Under the pieces are notes generated by a model, which did not search any database, had not been told where the DNA came from, and saw only the letters and a program-made list of their open reading frames with translations. From Planctomycetia bacterium (GTDB lineage Bacteria; Planctomycetota; Phycisphaerae; Phycisphaerales; UBA1924), in NCBI GenBank assembly GCA_005776545.1, contig SXOY01000066.1:1-6298 (forward strand): a stretch of DNA of 6,298 nucleotides, given 5' to 3'. Numbering within the stretch: position 1 is the first letter of the stretch; every line of letters begins with the position of its first letter. Below, piece after piece: positions 1 to 6,093 of this stretch. Position numbers and translations under genes: made by a program.

Positions 1-179
1 GTCGCGCTCGCGAGGGCGTTGCGGTTCATCGCGGTGCAATCACTATTACCAAACTGTTGCCGCTGTCATTGGCGTGCGACCACCGCGTGGTTGACGGAGC
101 ACTTGCAGCACTTGCCTTAGCGAGAATCATCGATTTGCTTCAGAACCCTGAGCAATTGATGGGCCCCGCCCGCTCCTGA
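1..179 (+). CDS. 2-oxo acid dehydrogenase E2 (dihydrolipoamide acyltransferase), C-terminal fragment
   Basis: This is a partial gene that runs in from the left edge; the first full codon is at 3, and 58 residues remain before the TGA at 177-179. The visible stretch contains LPLSLACDHRVVDGALAA. DHRxxDG is the active-site signature of the E2 acyltransferase catalytic domain, in which the His acts as general base for acyl transfer between dihydrolipoamide and CoA. The distance from the motif to the stop, with an ending of the type LLxNPExLM, matches the normal C-terminus of pyruvate, 2-oxoglutarate or branched-chain E2 proteins, so the gene ends naturally. A Cys stands before DHR, where Phe or Tyr is more usual; this is a mild variant. 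The lipoyl and E1/E3-binding domains lie outside the window, so the specific complex cannot be told. The next gene starts 38 bp downstream on the same strand. Confidence 0.9.
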   Translation, partial: RAREGVAVHRGAITITKLLPLSLACDHRVVDGALAALALARIIDLLQNPEQLMGPARS

Positions 180-202
180 GTGCGAGCAGGTTTGCGGTTT
201 TC

Positions 203-211
203 TGATACACT
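203..211 (+). promoter_or_regulatory. Candidate extended -10 promoter giving a leaderless mRNA
   Basis: The sequence TGATACACT reads as an extended -10 element (TG-N-TACACT). Its hexamer ends six bases before the ATG at 218, so the expected transcription start falls on or next to the start codon. I see no convincing -35 hexamer at 16-18 bp spacing and no Shine-Dalgarno before the ATG. This fits a leaderless transcript, but it could also be chance, with the gene read through from the E2 operon. Confidence 0.4.
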
Positions 212-217
212 GCTGGC

Positions 218-1501
218 ATGATAATTGCCAGCACGATCGCCGCCGTTGTATTTTCGTTTCAACCAGTCTCCGCCGCACCGACCGCCACTTTGGTGCGATG
301 CGGGCATCTCATTGCCGTTGCCGGGCAGGAACCCAAGCACAACGTAACCGTGGTGATCCGCGGCGGAAAAGTAGAGGAAATCAAACCGGGGTTTACGTTT
401 TCGGAGCCAGGCGCGAAGGAAGTAGATTGCAAGGAAATGTGGGTTCTGCCGGGTTTGGTTGATTGTCATGTGCATATGACGATGTATTTTGATGCGAATA
501 TCAGAGCTCGCAACATAACTGAGAGTTCGGAGCTGGTTGCGCTTCGCGGGGCGAAGTGGGCGAAGGTGACGGTCGAGGCGGGCTTTACCACGGTGCGAGA
601 TTTGGGTGCGAATCCTTCAACGATTTTTGCCTTACGAGATGCGGTGAATCAGGGTGTGGTTATTGGGCCGCGGATTCTGGCGGCGGGACATGCGATTACG
701 GCGACTGGCGGGCATGGGGATATGACGCAGGGGTATAGGCCGGGACTGTTCCCGGAGCAGACTCCGGCGGATGGAGTTGCGGATGGGGCGGATGAATGCG
801 CGAAAGCGGTGCGGAATCAGATTAAGCTGGGCGCGGACTGCATTAAGCTGACAGCGACGGGCGGCGTGCTGTCGGCATCGAGCGCGGGACTCGCGCAGCA
901 TTTTACGGCCGATGAGTTAAGTTCGATTGTCAATACAGCGCACAGCATGGGCCGAAAGGTTGCAGCGCATGCGCATGGAGTGGATGGGATTAATGCGGCG
1001 GTGAAAGCGGGCGTGGATTCGATTGAGCATGGGACGTTTCTGGATGATGAGTCGATTCGGCTGATGAAGCAGCATGGGTGTTATCACGTGCCGACGCTGC
1101 TGGCGGGCGCGACGGTTTCGGCGAATGCGGAGAAGCCAGGGTTCTACCTGGCAATGGTGGCGGCAAAGGCGCGGGCGGCGGGGCCGAAGATGGCGGAGAT
1201 GTTCAAGAAGTCGCACGCGGCCGGAGTCAAGATCGCGTTTGGCACAGATACCGGCGTGAGCGAACATGGGTTGAATGCGAAGGAATTCAAGCTGATGGTG
1301 GATGGGGGGATGACGGCGACGGAGGCGATTGTGGCGGCGACGGTTACGGCGAGCGAGCTTTTGGGGTTGGAGAAGGAAGTTGGGACGGTGGAAGTTGGGA
1401 AGGCTGCCGACTTAATTGCGACCATCAAGGATCCGCGGCAGGATGTGACTGAATTGGAGCGCGTGCAGGTTGTTGTGAAGGGTGGAGAGCGGGTGAAGTA
1501 A
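218..1501 (+). CDS. Exported metal-dependent amidohydrolase (imidazolonepropionase/Xaa-Pro dipeptidase-like)
   Basis: This is a complete 427-residue member of the amidohydrolase superfamily. An N-terminal hydrophobic segment (about residues 1-19, ending VSA before AP) looks like a signal peptide, although it lacks a basic n-region. A short beta-sandwich part is followed by the TIM-barrel metal motifs: VDCHVHM (His84, His86), CIKL with Lys210 as the likely carboxylated bridging lysine, HAHG (His251/253), IEHG (His271) and FGTDTG (Asp344). The C-terminus has the usual VGTVEVGKAADL strand that closes the sandwich. All metal ligands appear intact, so a binuclear hydrolase is expected. Characterised relatives of this subgroup cleave Xaa-Arg/Lys or Xaa-Pro dipeptides; that substrate is family knowledge, not shown here. 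An in-frame TGA at 203-205 blocks any start upstream of ATG 218. No Shine-Dalgarno is visible. The E2 gene ends 38 bp upstream, but no metabolic link is evident. Confidence 0.88.
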   Translation: MIIASTIAAVVFSFQPVSAAPTATLVRCGHLIAVAGQEPKHNVTVVIRGGKVEEIKPGFTFSEPGAKEVDCKEMWVLPGLVDCHVHMTMYFDANIRARNITESSELVALRGAKWAKVTVEAGFTTVRDLGANPSTIFALRDAVNQGVVIGPRILAAGHAITATGGHGDMTQGYRPGLFPEQTPADGVADGADECAKAVRNQIKLGADCIKLTATGGVLSASSAGLAQHFTADELSSIVNTAHSMGRKVAAHAHGVDGINAAVKAGVDSIEHGTFLDDESIRLMKQHGCYHVPTLLAGATVSANAEKPGFYLAMVAAKARAAGPKMAEMFKKSHAAGVKIAFGTDTGVSEHGLNAKEFKLMVDGGMTATEAIVAATVTASELLGLEKEVGTVEVGKAADLIATIKDPRQDVTELERVQVVVKGGERVK

Positions 1502-1593
1502 TGGACTTCATCGCAACACCGAGAATCAACTGATGCCGCAGACGAGGCTTTTCCGGGGACGGTGAGCCCGCCGTGAAGTTAGCGCTCACAGGA
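1502..1593. other. Convergent intergenic gap with one weak hairpin
   Basis: This gap lies between the stop of the amidohydrolase (+) and the stop of the DUF4304-like gene (-). It contains an inverted repeat, GTGAGC at 1562-1567 and GCTCAC at 1584-1589, with a 16-base loop and no T-run on either side. It might slow polymerase between the two converging genes, but it is not a good intrinsic terminator. No other structure or small gene was seen. Confidence 0.4.
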
Positions 1594-2235
1594 CTATGTC
1601 AGTTTTGCGAGTTGCTTTCGCCAGTATGCCTCGTGCGGTTTTCCTCGGCATGTTGCGAGTTCGTGTAGAACAAACATGTGAAATTCCTCTGGCGACCCAT
1701 AGGCGTGCAGAAGTGCCGCGAACTCAGTGGCTCGAAACATCTCCCCGCCAGCAGTATCAATTGTGCGGCACGCTTCCAGGAGCGAAGTGTCGGGCATACG
1801 ACGGAGCAGTTGAGGCACGGCATGATTTTTCAATGCGGCAATAATGTCCACGGCGACATCGGCGGGGTCGGTCGCCGAATCCTGCACCCACCAACGGTCA
1901 GTCATTTTCGGATCACGCGTGCCATACAGACCGGGTCCGCCGCGAAGATAGCAGCCTATTCGATTTCGCCATTGACACTCGTATTCCTTGGGAGGCTTCT
2001 TTGCATCCGGTGTTTCATCGTTGAAACGCCCCAGCAAATCTGAAGAGATCCCCGAGTTGATGGTAAATGGGACCTGATCGAAAGTGGATTGGCGATCTTT
2101 TTGGAAATTGATAATCGCCCAGCCATCTGTACCCCGGAGGGCGAAAGTAGATGCCTTCTTTCGAAAGCCAAACTCGCCTAGAGCGGGCTTTATGTGGTCT
2201 CGCAACAGTATCTGGAATTGTTCTTGAGCAAGCAT
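1594..2235 (-). CDS. DUF4304-like protein of unknown function
   Basis: This is a 213-residue cytoplasmic-type protein with no signal peptide or membrane segment. The N-terminal half has the layout I associate with DUF4304: an opening amphipathic helix (QFQILLRDHIKPALGEFGFR), then a basic turn RKKASTF, then GWAIINFQKDRQS (about 38-50) and FTINSGI (about 57-63), read as the beta-strands of the domain. A Trp pair (WW at 115-116) and a charged helical C-terminal third follow. The biochemical role of DUF4304 is unknown to me and I do not assign one. The start is ATG at 2235-2233; there is no Shine-Dalgarno, but a promoter-like pair lies just upstream and would leave only about 5-6 untranslated bases. 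The gene is alone on its strand, convergent with the amidohydrolase and divergent from the paralogue operon. The family call rests on recognising the pattern, without a profile search. Confidence 0.75.
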   Translation of the reverse strand: MLAQEQFQILLRDHIKPALGEFGFRKKASTFALRGTDGWAIINFQKDRQSTFDQVPFTINSGISSDLLGRFNDETPDAKKPPKEYECQWRNRIGCYLRGGPGLYGTRDPKMTDRWWVQDSATDPADVAVDIIAALKNHAVPQLLRRMPDTSLLEACRTIDTAGGEMFRATEFAALLHAYGSPEEFHMFVLHELATCRGKPHEAYWRKQLAKLT

Positions 2236-2248
2236 GATTGCGAGGTCA

Positions 2249-2277
2249 GTTTACAGAGTATCGAGGTCCCTGTAAAG
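2249..2277 (-). promoter_or_regulatory. Candidate sigma70-type promoter of the DUF4304-like gene
   Basis: On the minus strand TTTACA (2277-2272) is followed, after 17 bases, by TAAACT (2254-2249). The -35 hexamer matches TTGACA at five of six positions and the -10 matches TATAAT at four of six. The predicted transcription start lies about 5-6 bases before the ATG at 2235, so the message would be nearly leaderless, which agrees with the absence of a ribosome binding site. Confidence 0.45.
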
Positions 2278-2299
2278 CACAGATAGCTCGACGCGCAGA

Positions 2300-2324
2300 T
2301 GCCGGGGACTGCTGTCCCCCGGCA
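2300..2324. repeat. GC-rich imperfect palindrome (REP-like hairpin)
   Basis: TGCCGGGGAC (2300-2309) pairs with GTCCCCCGGCA (2314-2324) across a four-base TGCT loop, with a single bulged C. The stem is very stable, but neither strand shows a T-run directly after it, so it is not an ordinary intrinsic terminator. It lies between two divergent promoters, a typical position for dispersed extragenic palindromes. Only one copy occurs in the window, so its repetitive nature is an inference. Confidence 0.55.
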
Positions 2325-2384
2325 CCCCCTGCTTTTCGGAGGAAGGCGTTTCGGAAGGACGGAATTGCATGATTTCTGCCACCC

Positions 2385-2412
2385 TTGCAACATTTTTCCG
2401 ATGCGGTATACT
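2385..2412 (+). promoter_or_regulatory. Sigma70-type promoter of the tandem-paralogue operon
   Basis: TTGCAA (2385-2390) and TATACT (2407-2412) are separated by 16 bases. The -35 matches four and the -10 five of the six consensus bases. Transcription would start near 2418-2420, giving a leader of about 23 bases that carries GGAG at 2431-2434, seven bases before the ATG at 2442. Promoter, ribosome binding site and start codon are mutually consistent. Confidence 0.6.
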
Positions 2413-2441
2413 GAACAACAGAAGAATCGTGGAGTCCCTGT

Positions 2442-3059
2442 ATGGCTGACGAGCATGAAACTGGCGAAGAGGGTGTGCCTGCTCTAGATGGGGTGGATCA
2501 GGAGATCCGCATCAATGAACTCACGGAGCAGGCCAGGGAGATGGGGCTCATCGATGAGTTCACGTACATGAACCCTGACTCCCCTCCGGAGATTCATGAG
2601 GAGTTTCTGAAGTACATTATTGAGTACGAGTCGATGCCGCTGTCTTGCCGGTTTTTGCAGCTTGAGGAGGCGGGCATAACACTGCCTGCGCCGGAGTCGA
2701 TGGATGATCAAACACTTTTCGCCAAGTTGTGGGAAGTGATAAGGACACTCGCAGAATTTGACTGCTTCCTTGAGCGTACGGATCACCTGAGCGATCGGGA
2801 GCTTTACGAGCACCTGTGGCATGATGCTCTGTGCGAAGCGACGGTGATCATGCCGCCGGGGTCGGGGTGGCGCGGGCACTTGGACATGATCGGCGGGTGT
2901 AGCGGAAAGGACTTGGAGATCATGCACCGGTACTACGAGGATGAAGAAGATCGAGTATTCTGGCTTACGCGGTTTCCTGAGGATGTATTGCCACCGCGGG
3001 CGAAGCCGCCGTTTGACCGGGATCGGCACCTGCCGAAGTCTCGCGATGATCTTGTGTGA
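2442..3059 (+). CDS. Uncharacterised acidic protein, first of a tandem paralogous pair
   Basis: This is a 205-residue protein I do not recognise. It has no signal peptide or membrane segment and is acidic and predicted mostly helical, so it is probably cytoplasmic. Conserved blocks shared with the next gene, taken as the family core, are VDQEIRINEL (about 18-27), PAPESMDD (82-89), LWEVIRTLA (96-104), FLERTDHLSDRELYEHLW (109-126), MPPGSGW (137-143) and the C-terminal PPFDRDRHLP (189-198). The invariant TDHxSDRxLY and FDRDRHLP blocks are rich in charged and His residues and could form a binding surface, but no known catalytic motif is evident. Three Cys residues (69, 108, 131) and Cys153 are not kept in the paralogue, which argues against a metal or redox site built on them. 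The start is supported by GGAG seven bases upstream and by the promoter at 2385-2412. Function is unknown. Confidence 0.85.
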   Translation: MADEHETGEEGVPALDGVDQEIRINELTEQAREMGLIDEFTYMNPDSPPEIHEEFLKYIIEYESMPLSCRFLQLEEAGITLPAPESMDDQTLFAKLWEVIRTLAEFDCFLERTDHLSDRELYEHLWHDALCEATVIMPPGSGWRGHLDMIGGCSGKDLEIMHRYYEDEEDRVFWLTRFPEDVLPPRAKPPFDRDRHLPKSRDDLV

Positions 3060-3072
3060 ATACTGAACTTGC

Positions 3073-3078
3073 GAGGAG
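3073..3078 (+). promoter_or_regulatory. Strong Shine-Dalgarno that sets the start of the second paralogue
   Basis: GAGGAG lies five bases before the ATG at 3084. It selects this ATG over the in-frame TTG at 3069, which would lie upstream of the binding site and add five residues with no counterpart in the first paralogue. Confidence 0.75.
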
Positions 3079-3083
3079 AATTC

Positions 3084-3689
3084 ATGCACAACAACGATGA
3101 ATCGGATGACGTTCCTGACCTTGACTCCGTTGATCAGGAGATTCGAATTAACGAGCTTGAAGAGCAGGCGAAGGAGATGGGGTTCGCCGGCTCATATACA
3201 ACCGAAGAGTGCACGCCAGCCATGCACGAGCAATTCCTACGGAACATGATGGAGTGGGAATCACTGCCCGAATCTTCGCATCTGGAGGAGATGGAGAAAA
3301 CTGGCACTACGTTTCCCGCACCAGAATCAATGGATGATGAGACGCTTCATAAAGAGCTATGGAGACTCATCCGGGCTTTGGCGAAGCGCGAGACTTTTCT
3401 GGAACACACCGACCATATGAGTGATCGCCAGTTGTATTCATATTTGTGGAGAGAGGGGCTGCGCGAAGTTGAAGTTATGCCGCCGCAGGGCCAGGGATGG
3501 TTGTGCAGTATTGATCCTATAGGCAGTTATGGTGAAGAAGACATGGAGATCTACTTCAAGTACTACATGAAAGCAAAGGAGCGGAGGCGGTGGGCGAAGG
3601 GCCATCCTGATGAGGTGATTCCGCCGCGGGAGAAGCCTCCGTTTGATCGGGACCGGCATTTGCCACAACTCAGTGATGACGTGGTTTGA
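3084..3689 (+). CDS. Uncharacterised acidic protein, second of a tandem paralogous pair
   Basis: This is a 201-residue paralogue of the gene just upstream, about 50% identical by eye over nearly the full length. The most conserved parts are VDQEIRINEL (about 16-25), FPAPESMDDETL (77-88), TDHMSDRQLY (109-118), the MPPQGQGW region (132-139) and PPFDRDRHLP (185-194). The acidic N-terminal dozen residues and a short stretch around residues 34-46 diverge and carry a small length difference. No signal peptide, membrane segment or known catalytic motif was seen. It starts 24 bp after the stop of the first copy with its own strong Shine-Dalgarno, so the pair is almost certainly cotranscribed. Synonymous divergence is extensive (for example, GTGGATCAGGAGATCCGC against GTTGATCAGGAGATTCGA), so the duplication is old and both copies appear to be kept by selection. 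Function is unknown. Confidence 0.85.
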   Translation: MHNNDESDDVPDLDSVDQEIRINELEEQAKEMGFAGSYTTEECTPAMHEQFLRNMMEWESLPESSHLEEMEKTGTTFPAPESMDDETLHKELWRLIRALAKRETFLEHTDHMSDRQLYSYLWREGLREVEVMPPQGQGWLCSIDPIGSYGEEDMEIYFKYYMKAKERRRWAKGHPDEVIPPREKPPFDRDRHLPQLSDDVV

Positions 3690-3706
3690 ATAAAGCCGGA
3701 AAATGA

Positions 3707-3735
3707 AACGCCGTAGGCAAGGCGCTTACGGCGTT
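3707..3735. terminator. Hairpin terminator between convergent genes, best on the minus strand
   Basis: AACGCCGTA (3707-3715) pairs perfectly with TACGGCGTT (3727-3735) around an 11-base loop. On the minus strand the stem is followed by TTTCATTTTCC, a reasonable U-rich tail for ending the MsrB-MsrA message 26 bp past its stop. On the plus strand the stem is followed by GGAGTC, without a T-run, so termination of the paralogue operon there would be weaker. Confidence 0.65.
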
Positions 3736-3761
3736 GGAGTCTAAGTTCAAACTCGTTAAAG

Positions 3762-4859
3762 TTATTCAGTCGGCATGGCGCAGTGGCCGCCGTTCTTTTC
3801 GTGGTAGTCCTGGTGGTAGTCTTCGGCGGAGTAGAACTTTGTAGTCGATGCCTTGAGGACCTGGGTCACGATTGACTTGCCTTTGAATCGATCGGTCTTG
3901 CCCTGCTCTTCGATGAATTTGGTTGCATCTTCAAATTGCTTGTCATCGGAGGCGAAGATTGCTGAACGGTATTGGGTGCCGACATCGGGGCCTTGCCGAT
4001 TGAGCGTGGTTGGGTTGTGGTACTTGAAGAATTTCTCGAGCAAGTGCTGATAGGTAATGCGTGATGGGTCGTACACAATCATCACTGTCTCGGCGTGGTT
4101 GGTATCTCCCGCGCAAATGTCCTTGTATGTCGGGTTGAGAGTTTTGCCACCCATGTATCCACTCACCGCGCTGATAACCCCAGAAGTTTGCTGGAAGCGA
4201 TCTTCGACTCCCCAAAAACAACCGCCCGCGAAATAGGCAGTGGCGGTCTTGATGGGTTGAGCAGTGCCAGGAAGTTTGAGATCGCCATCGGTGCCACGCT
4301 CAACAAAATCAAGCGAAGCCGAGTTGAGGCAATAACGCAAGCCGGTAGGTTCCGGACCATCATCAAAGACGTGGCCGAGGTGACCGCGACAGCGCGAGCA
4401 CATAATTTCGACGCGGACCATTCCCAGGTCATCATCTTTTTCGTAGTAGATGTGGTCGGGGTCGAAGGGTTGGAAGAAGCTGGGCCAGCCGGTGCCGGAG
4501 TTAAATTTGGATTCACTTGAGAAGAGGGGCAGGCTGCAGAGTTTGCAGATATATGTCCCGTGCATTTTGGTGTCGAGAAGTGTGCCGCAGAACGCGCGTT
4601 CTGTGCCCTTTTTGAGGATGACATCGGCATCTTCTTTGCTGAGGCGTTTGGCGAGTTCATCGATCTTGTCTTTGGGGAGAAGAGCGATGTCGTACGCGGA
4701 ACGGGAGTAATTTGGAGTTTTGGTGCTCATGTCTTTGGACTTATTTCCCAGAGATGCGAGTGGGTCTTTCTTTGCAGCAGATGGCGGCCCCAAGGCTCCC
4801 ATGGTGAGCGAGAGCAGCAGCAATCCAAGTAGCACCGCGACAGCAAGCAAGGTTCTCAT
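3762..4859 (-). CDS. Exported bifunctional methionine sulfoxide reductase, MsrB-MsrA fusion
   Basis: This 365-residue protein reduces methionine sulfoxide in proteins; the MsrB domain acts on the R and the MsrA domain on the S epimer. Residues 1-29 are a signal peptide or signal anchor (MRT, then a long Leu/Val core), followed by a linker of about 25 residues. MsrB spans about 55-190: zinc pairs CKLC (Cys105, Cys108) and CSRC (Cys154, Cys157), catalytic Cys177 in RYCLNSASLDF, and Cys91 in RAFCG as probable resolving Cys. MsrA spans about 205-365: catalytic Cys214 in GGCFWG and probable resolving Cys360 in NGGHC. Everything needed for activity is present. The B-before-A order is known but less common than A-B. 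No thioredoxin domain is attached, so an outside electron donor is needed. ATG 4859 is chosen over an upstream in-frame ATG at 4919 because AGAGGT lies seven bases before it and the signal sequence begins there. Confidence 0.94.
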   Translation of the reverse strand: MRTLLAVAVLLGLLLLSLTMGALGPPSAAKKDPLASLGNKSKDMSTKTPNYSRSAYDIALLPKDKIDELAKRLSKEDADVILKKGTERAFCGTLLDTKMHGTYICKLCSLPLFSSESKFNSGTGWPSFFQPFDPDHIYYEKDDDLGMVRVEIMCSRCRGHLGHVFDDGPEPTGLRYCLNSASLDFVERGTDGDLKLPGTAQPIKTATAYFAGGCFWGVEDRFQQTSGVISAVSGYMGGKTLNPTYKDICAGDTNHAETVMIVYDPSRITYQHLLEKFFKYHNPTTLNRQGPDVGTQYRSAIFASDDKQFEDATKFIEEQGKTDRFKGKSIVTQVLKASTTKFYSAEDYHQDYHEKNGGHCAMPTE

Positions 4860-4866
4860 GAAGTCT

Positions 4867-4872
4867 ACCTCT
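4867..4872 (-). promoter_or_regulatory. Shine-Dalgarno that sets the MsrB-MsrA start
   Basis: On the minus strand AGAGGT (4872-4867) lies seven bases before the ATG at 4859. This makes the in-frame ATG at 4919, which would add 20 residues in front of the signal sequence, unlikely. Confidence 0.7.
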
Positions 4873-5038
4873 GGGTTTGGCTGGGAATGCCTGATTTGGG
4901 TGATCAATCTGGTGATCATTGGATGCCAACAACCGCCAGATGGTTACGCAATGCGCGGCGGGCCTGTGCCGCAATATCTTGCCAATTAAAGGGTTAGGAA
5001 TACCACCCTACCGAAGTTCAGGAATTAGTAGAGGCAAC

Positions 5039-5066
5039 TTGACTGAGTTTCGATATTGGATAAGAT
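5039..5066 (+). promoter_or_regulatory. Sigma70-type promoter of the outer-membrane protein gene
   Basis: TTGACT (5039-5044) and TAAGAT (5061-5066) are separated by 16 bases. The -35 matches five and the -10 four of the consensus bases. Transcription would begin near 5073, leaving a leader of about 34 bases with AAGGAGA at 5094-5100, six bases before the ATG at 5107. Confidence 0.6.
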
Positions 5067-5106
5067 GATATACAGGTCTATAACTCTAGTCATAAGGAGA
5101 TCGGTC

Positions 5107-6075
5107 ATGCGGGCACTCTGTGGTTTGGCAATTTCCCTTGCGTTCTCAGGCGTTTGTGTTGCCGCAGACGATCCGGTTGCAGCACCCAGCGTTGCTCCCA
5201 AGGCGACATACGCCTTTGGATCCGAGCGGTTCCATAAGGACTCAAAAGTCTTCTGGGATGGCTTCCTGACGGGCATGCGCGGCTTCGAGCACTTCTACAA
5301 CCCCGTTGGCAACCCAATCTACTTTGAAACCCCTTTCAACAACACAGGCGTTCGGTTCCTCTACCTGCATCACAGCTTTGCAGATGACAGCCAGGTCGCC
5401 GGCGGCGACTTGAGCGTGTACGCCCTGCAAGCACGTCTCGCGATCACCGAACGACTCGGTTTCATTGCAACAAAAGATGGCTACAGCGACTTGGATGCGA
5501 ACGGACTTCCACACGAACAAGGCTGGAACAACATCGCTGCCGGTTTGAAATACGCCTTCTATGTTGATCGCGAAAGCAACTGCGTGGCAACCGCCGGCGC
5601 TCGTTACGAAATGGAAAACGGCGACAAAGAAGTGCTGCAAGGCGGCGTGCAGGAACTTAGCCCGTTCATCTCGGTTGCCAAGGGGTGGGATCGGTTCCAC
5701 TTCATCGGCAACATGTCATATCGCTTGCCGGTCTCAAATGGCGATGACGGAAACAGCATTCTGCAATGGTCCACGCACTTTGATTACGAAATTTCGCCCG
5801 AATCACTGCCGGGCTTTGCACCGATCATCGAGTTGCACGGATTGCACTATCTTGACAACGGCACACGCACAGGCCTGAAGGTCGGCGGGTTGGACTATTC
5901 CAATCTTGGTTCAACCGATGTATCAGGTTCAACGGTCGTGTGGGCTGGCGTGGGAATGCGCTGGAAACTCTCGCCGCACGCCTCGGTCGGCGCGGTTTAT
6001 GAGCACGCATTGACAAACCAGAACGCCGATCTGTTCTCGGATCGTATCACGGTAGATGTTGAACTGACTTGGTGA
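5107..6075 (+). CDS. Putative outer-membrane beta-barrel protein (porin/transporter-like)
   Basis: This 322-residue protein has a clear signal peptide: MRA, a hydrophobic core, and a likely cut near VCVA/AD at residues 19-21. The mature part is rich in alternating hydrophobic and polar strands with aromatic girdles, for example VRFLYLHHSF (82-91), LSVYALQARLAI (102-113), AAGLKYAFYV (144-153), HFIGNMSYRLPV (198-209) and VGMRWKL (282-288). It ends in ITVDVELTW, and a C-terminal strand closing in an aromatic residue is the usual BAM-recognised signature of outer-membrane barrels. Asn/Gly/Asp-rich turns separate the strands. A resemblance to the MetA-pathway (phenol degradation) family of barrels is possible but unproven; the substrate is unknown. 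ATG 5107 is preferred to an upstream in-frame TTG at 5056 because AAGGAGA lies six bases before it and the signal peptide begins there. It is a single-gene unit with its own promoter and terminator. Confidence 0.75.
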   Translation: MRALCGLAISLAFSGVCVAADDPVAAPSVAPKATYAFGSERFHKDSKVFWDGFLTGMRGFEHFYNPVGNPIYFETPFNNTGVRFLYLHHSFADDSQVAGGDLSVYALQARLAITERLGFIATKDGYSDLDANGLPHEQGWNNIAAGLKYAFYVDRESNCVATAGARYEMENGDKEVLQGGVQELSPFISVAKGWDRFHFIGNMSYRLPVSNGDDGNSILQWSTHFDYEISPESLPGFAPIIELHGLHYLDNGTRTGLKVGGLDYSNLGSTDVSGSTVVWAGVGMRWKLSPHASVGAVYEHALTNQNADLFSDRITVDVELTW

Positions 6076-6093
6076 TTCACTGAACACATTGAG

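Larger units (their letters stand above)
4860..5106. other. Divergent intergenic region between MsrB-MsrA and the barrel protein
   Basis: This stretch of 247 bp holds the start signals of two divergent genes. The plus-strand promoter and ribosome binding site are clear near its right end. On the minus strand I see the Shine-Dalgarno but no convincing -35/-10 pair. A direct repeat, GGTGATCA at 4899-4906 and again at 4911-4918, has a 12-bp period, and each copy contains the palindrome TGATCA. It lies 40-59 bp before the MsrB-MsrA start, where it could bind a regulator, though chance is quite possible. Confidence 0.4.

Noticed and set aside
140..475. A 111-codon minus-strand frame across the E2/amidohydrolase junction
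   Set aside because: It overlaps two recognised plus-strand genes and shows no family features.
1562..1589. The inverted repeat GTGAGC/GCTCAC as a terminator
   Set aside because: The six-base stem has a 16-base loop and no T-run on either strand, so it is listed only as a weak hairpin.
2334..2361. The near-repeat TTTCGGAGGAAGG / TTTCGGAAGGACGG
   Set aside because: It is short and imperfect, has only two copies and no clear relation to the promoter; chance is likely.
2484..3089. A 201-codon open frame on the minus strand opposite the first paralogue
   Set aside because: It lies antisense to a gene with a promoter, a ribosome binding site and a clear paralogue; its sequence is rich in Arg, His and Pro, as expected for a reverse-frame shadow.
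4095..4520. A 141-codon plus-strand frame opposite MsrB-MsrA
   Set aside because: It is antisense to strongly conserved MsrB and MsrA motifs; no start signals of its own were seen.
4860..4919. A 20-residue N-terminal extension of MsrB-MsrA from ATG 4919
   Set aside because: It would place a charged segment before the signal sequence, and the Shine-Dalgarno at 4867-4872 points to ATG 4859.
5056..5106. A 17-residue N-terminal extension of the barrel protein from TTG 5056
   Set aside because: It would begin inside the promoter and upstream of the AAGGAGA site; the signal peptide starts at ATG 5107.
5242..5700. A 152-codon minus-strand frame inside the barrel-protein gene
   Set aside because: It has no ribosome binding site or recognisable motif, and the plus strand carries a well-supported secreted protein.
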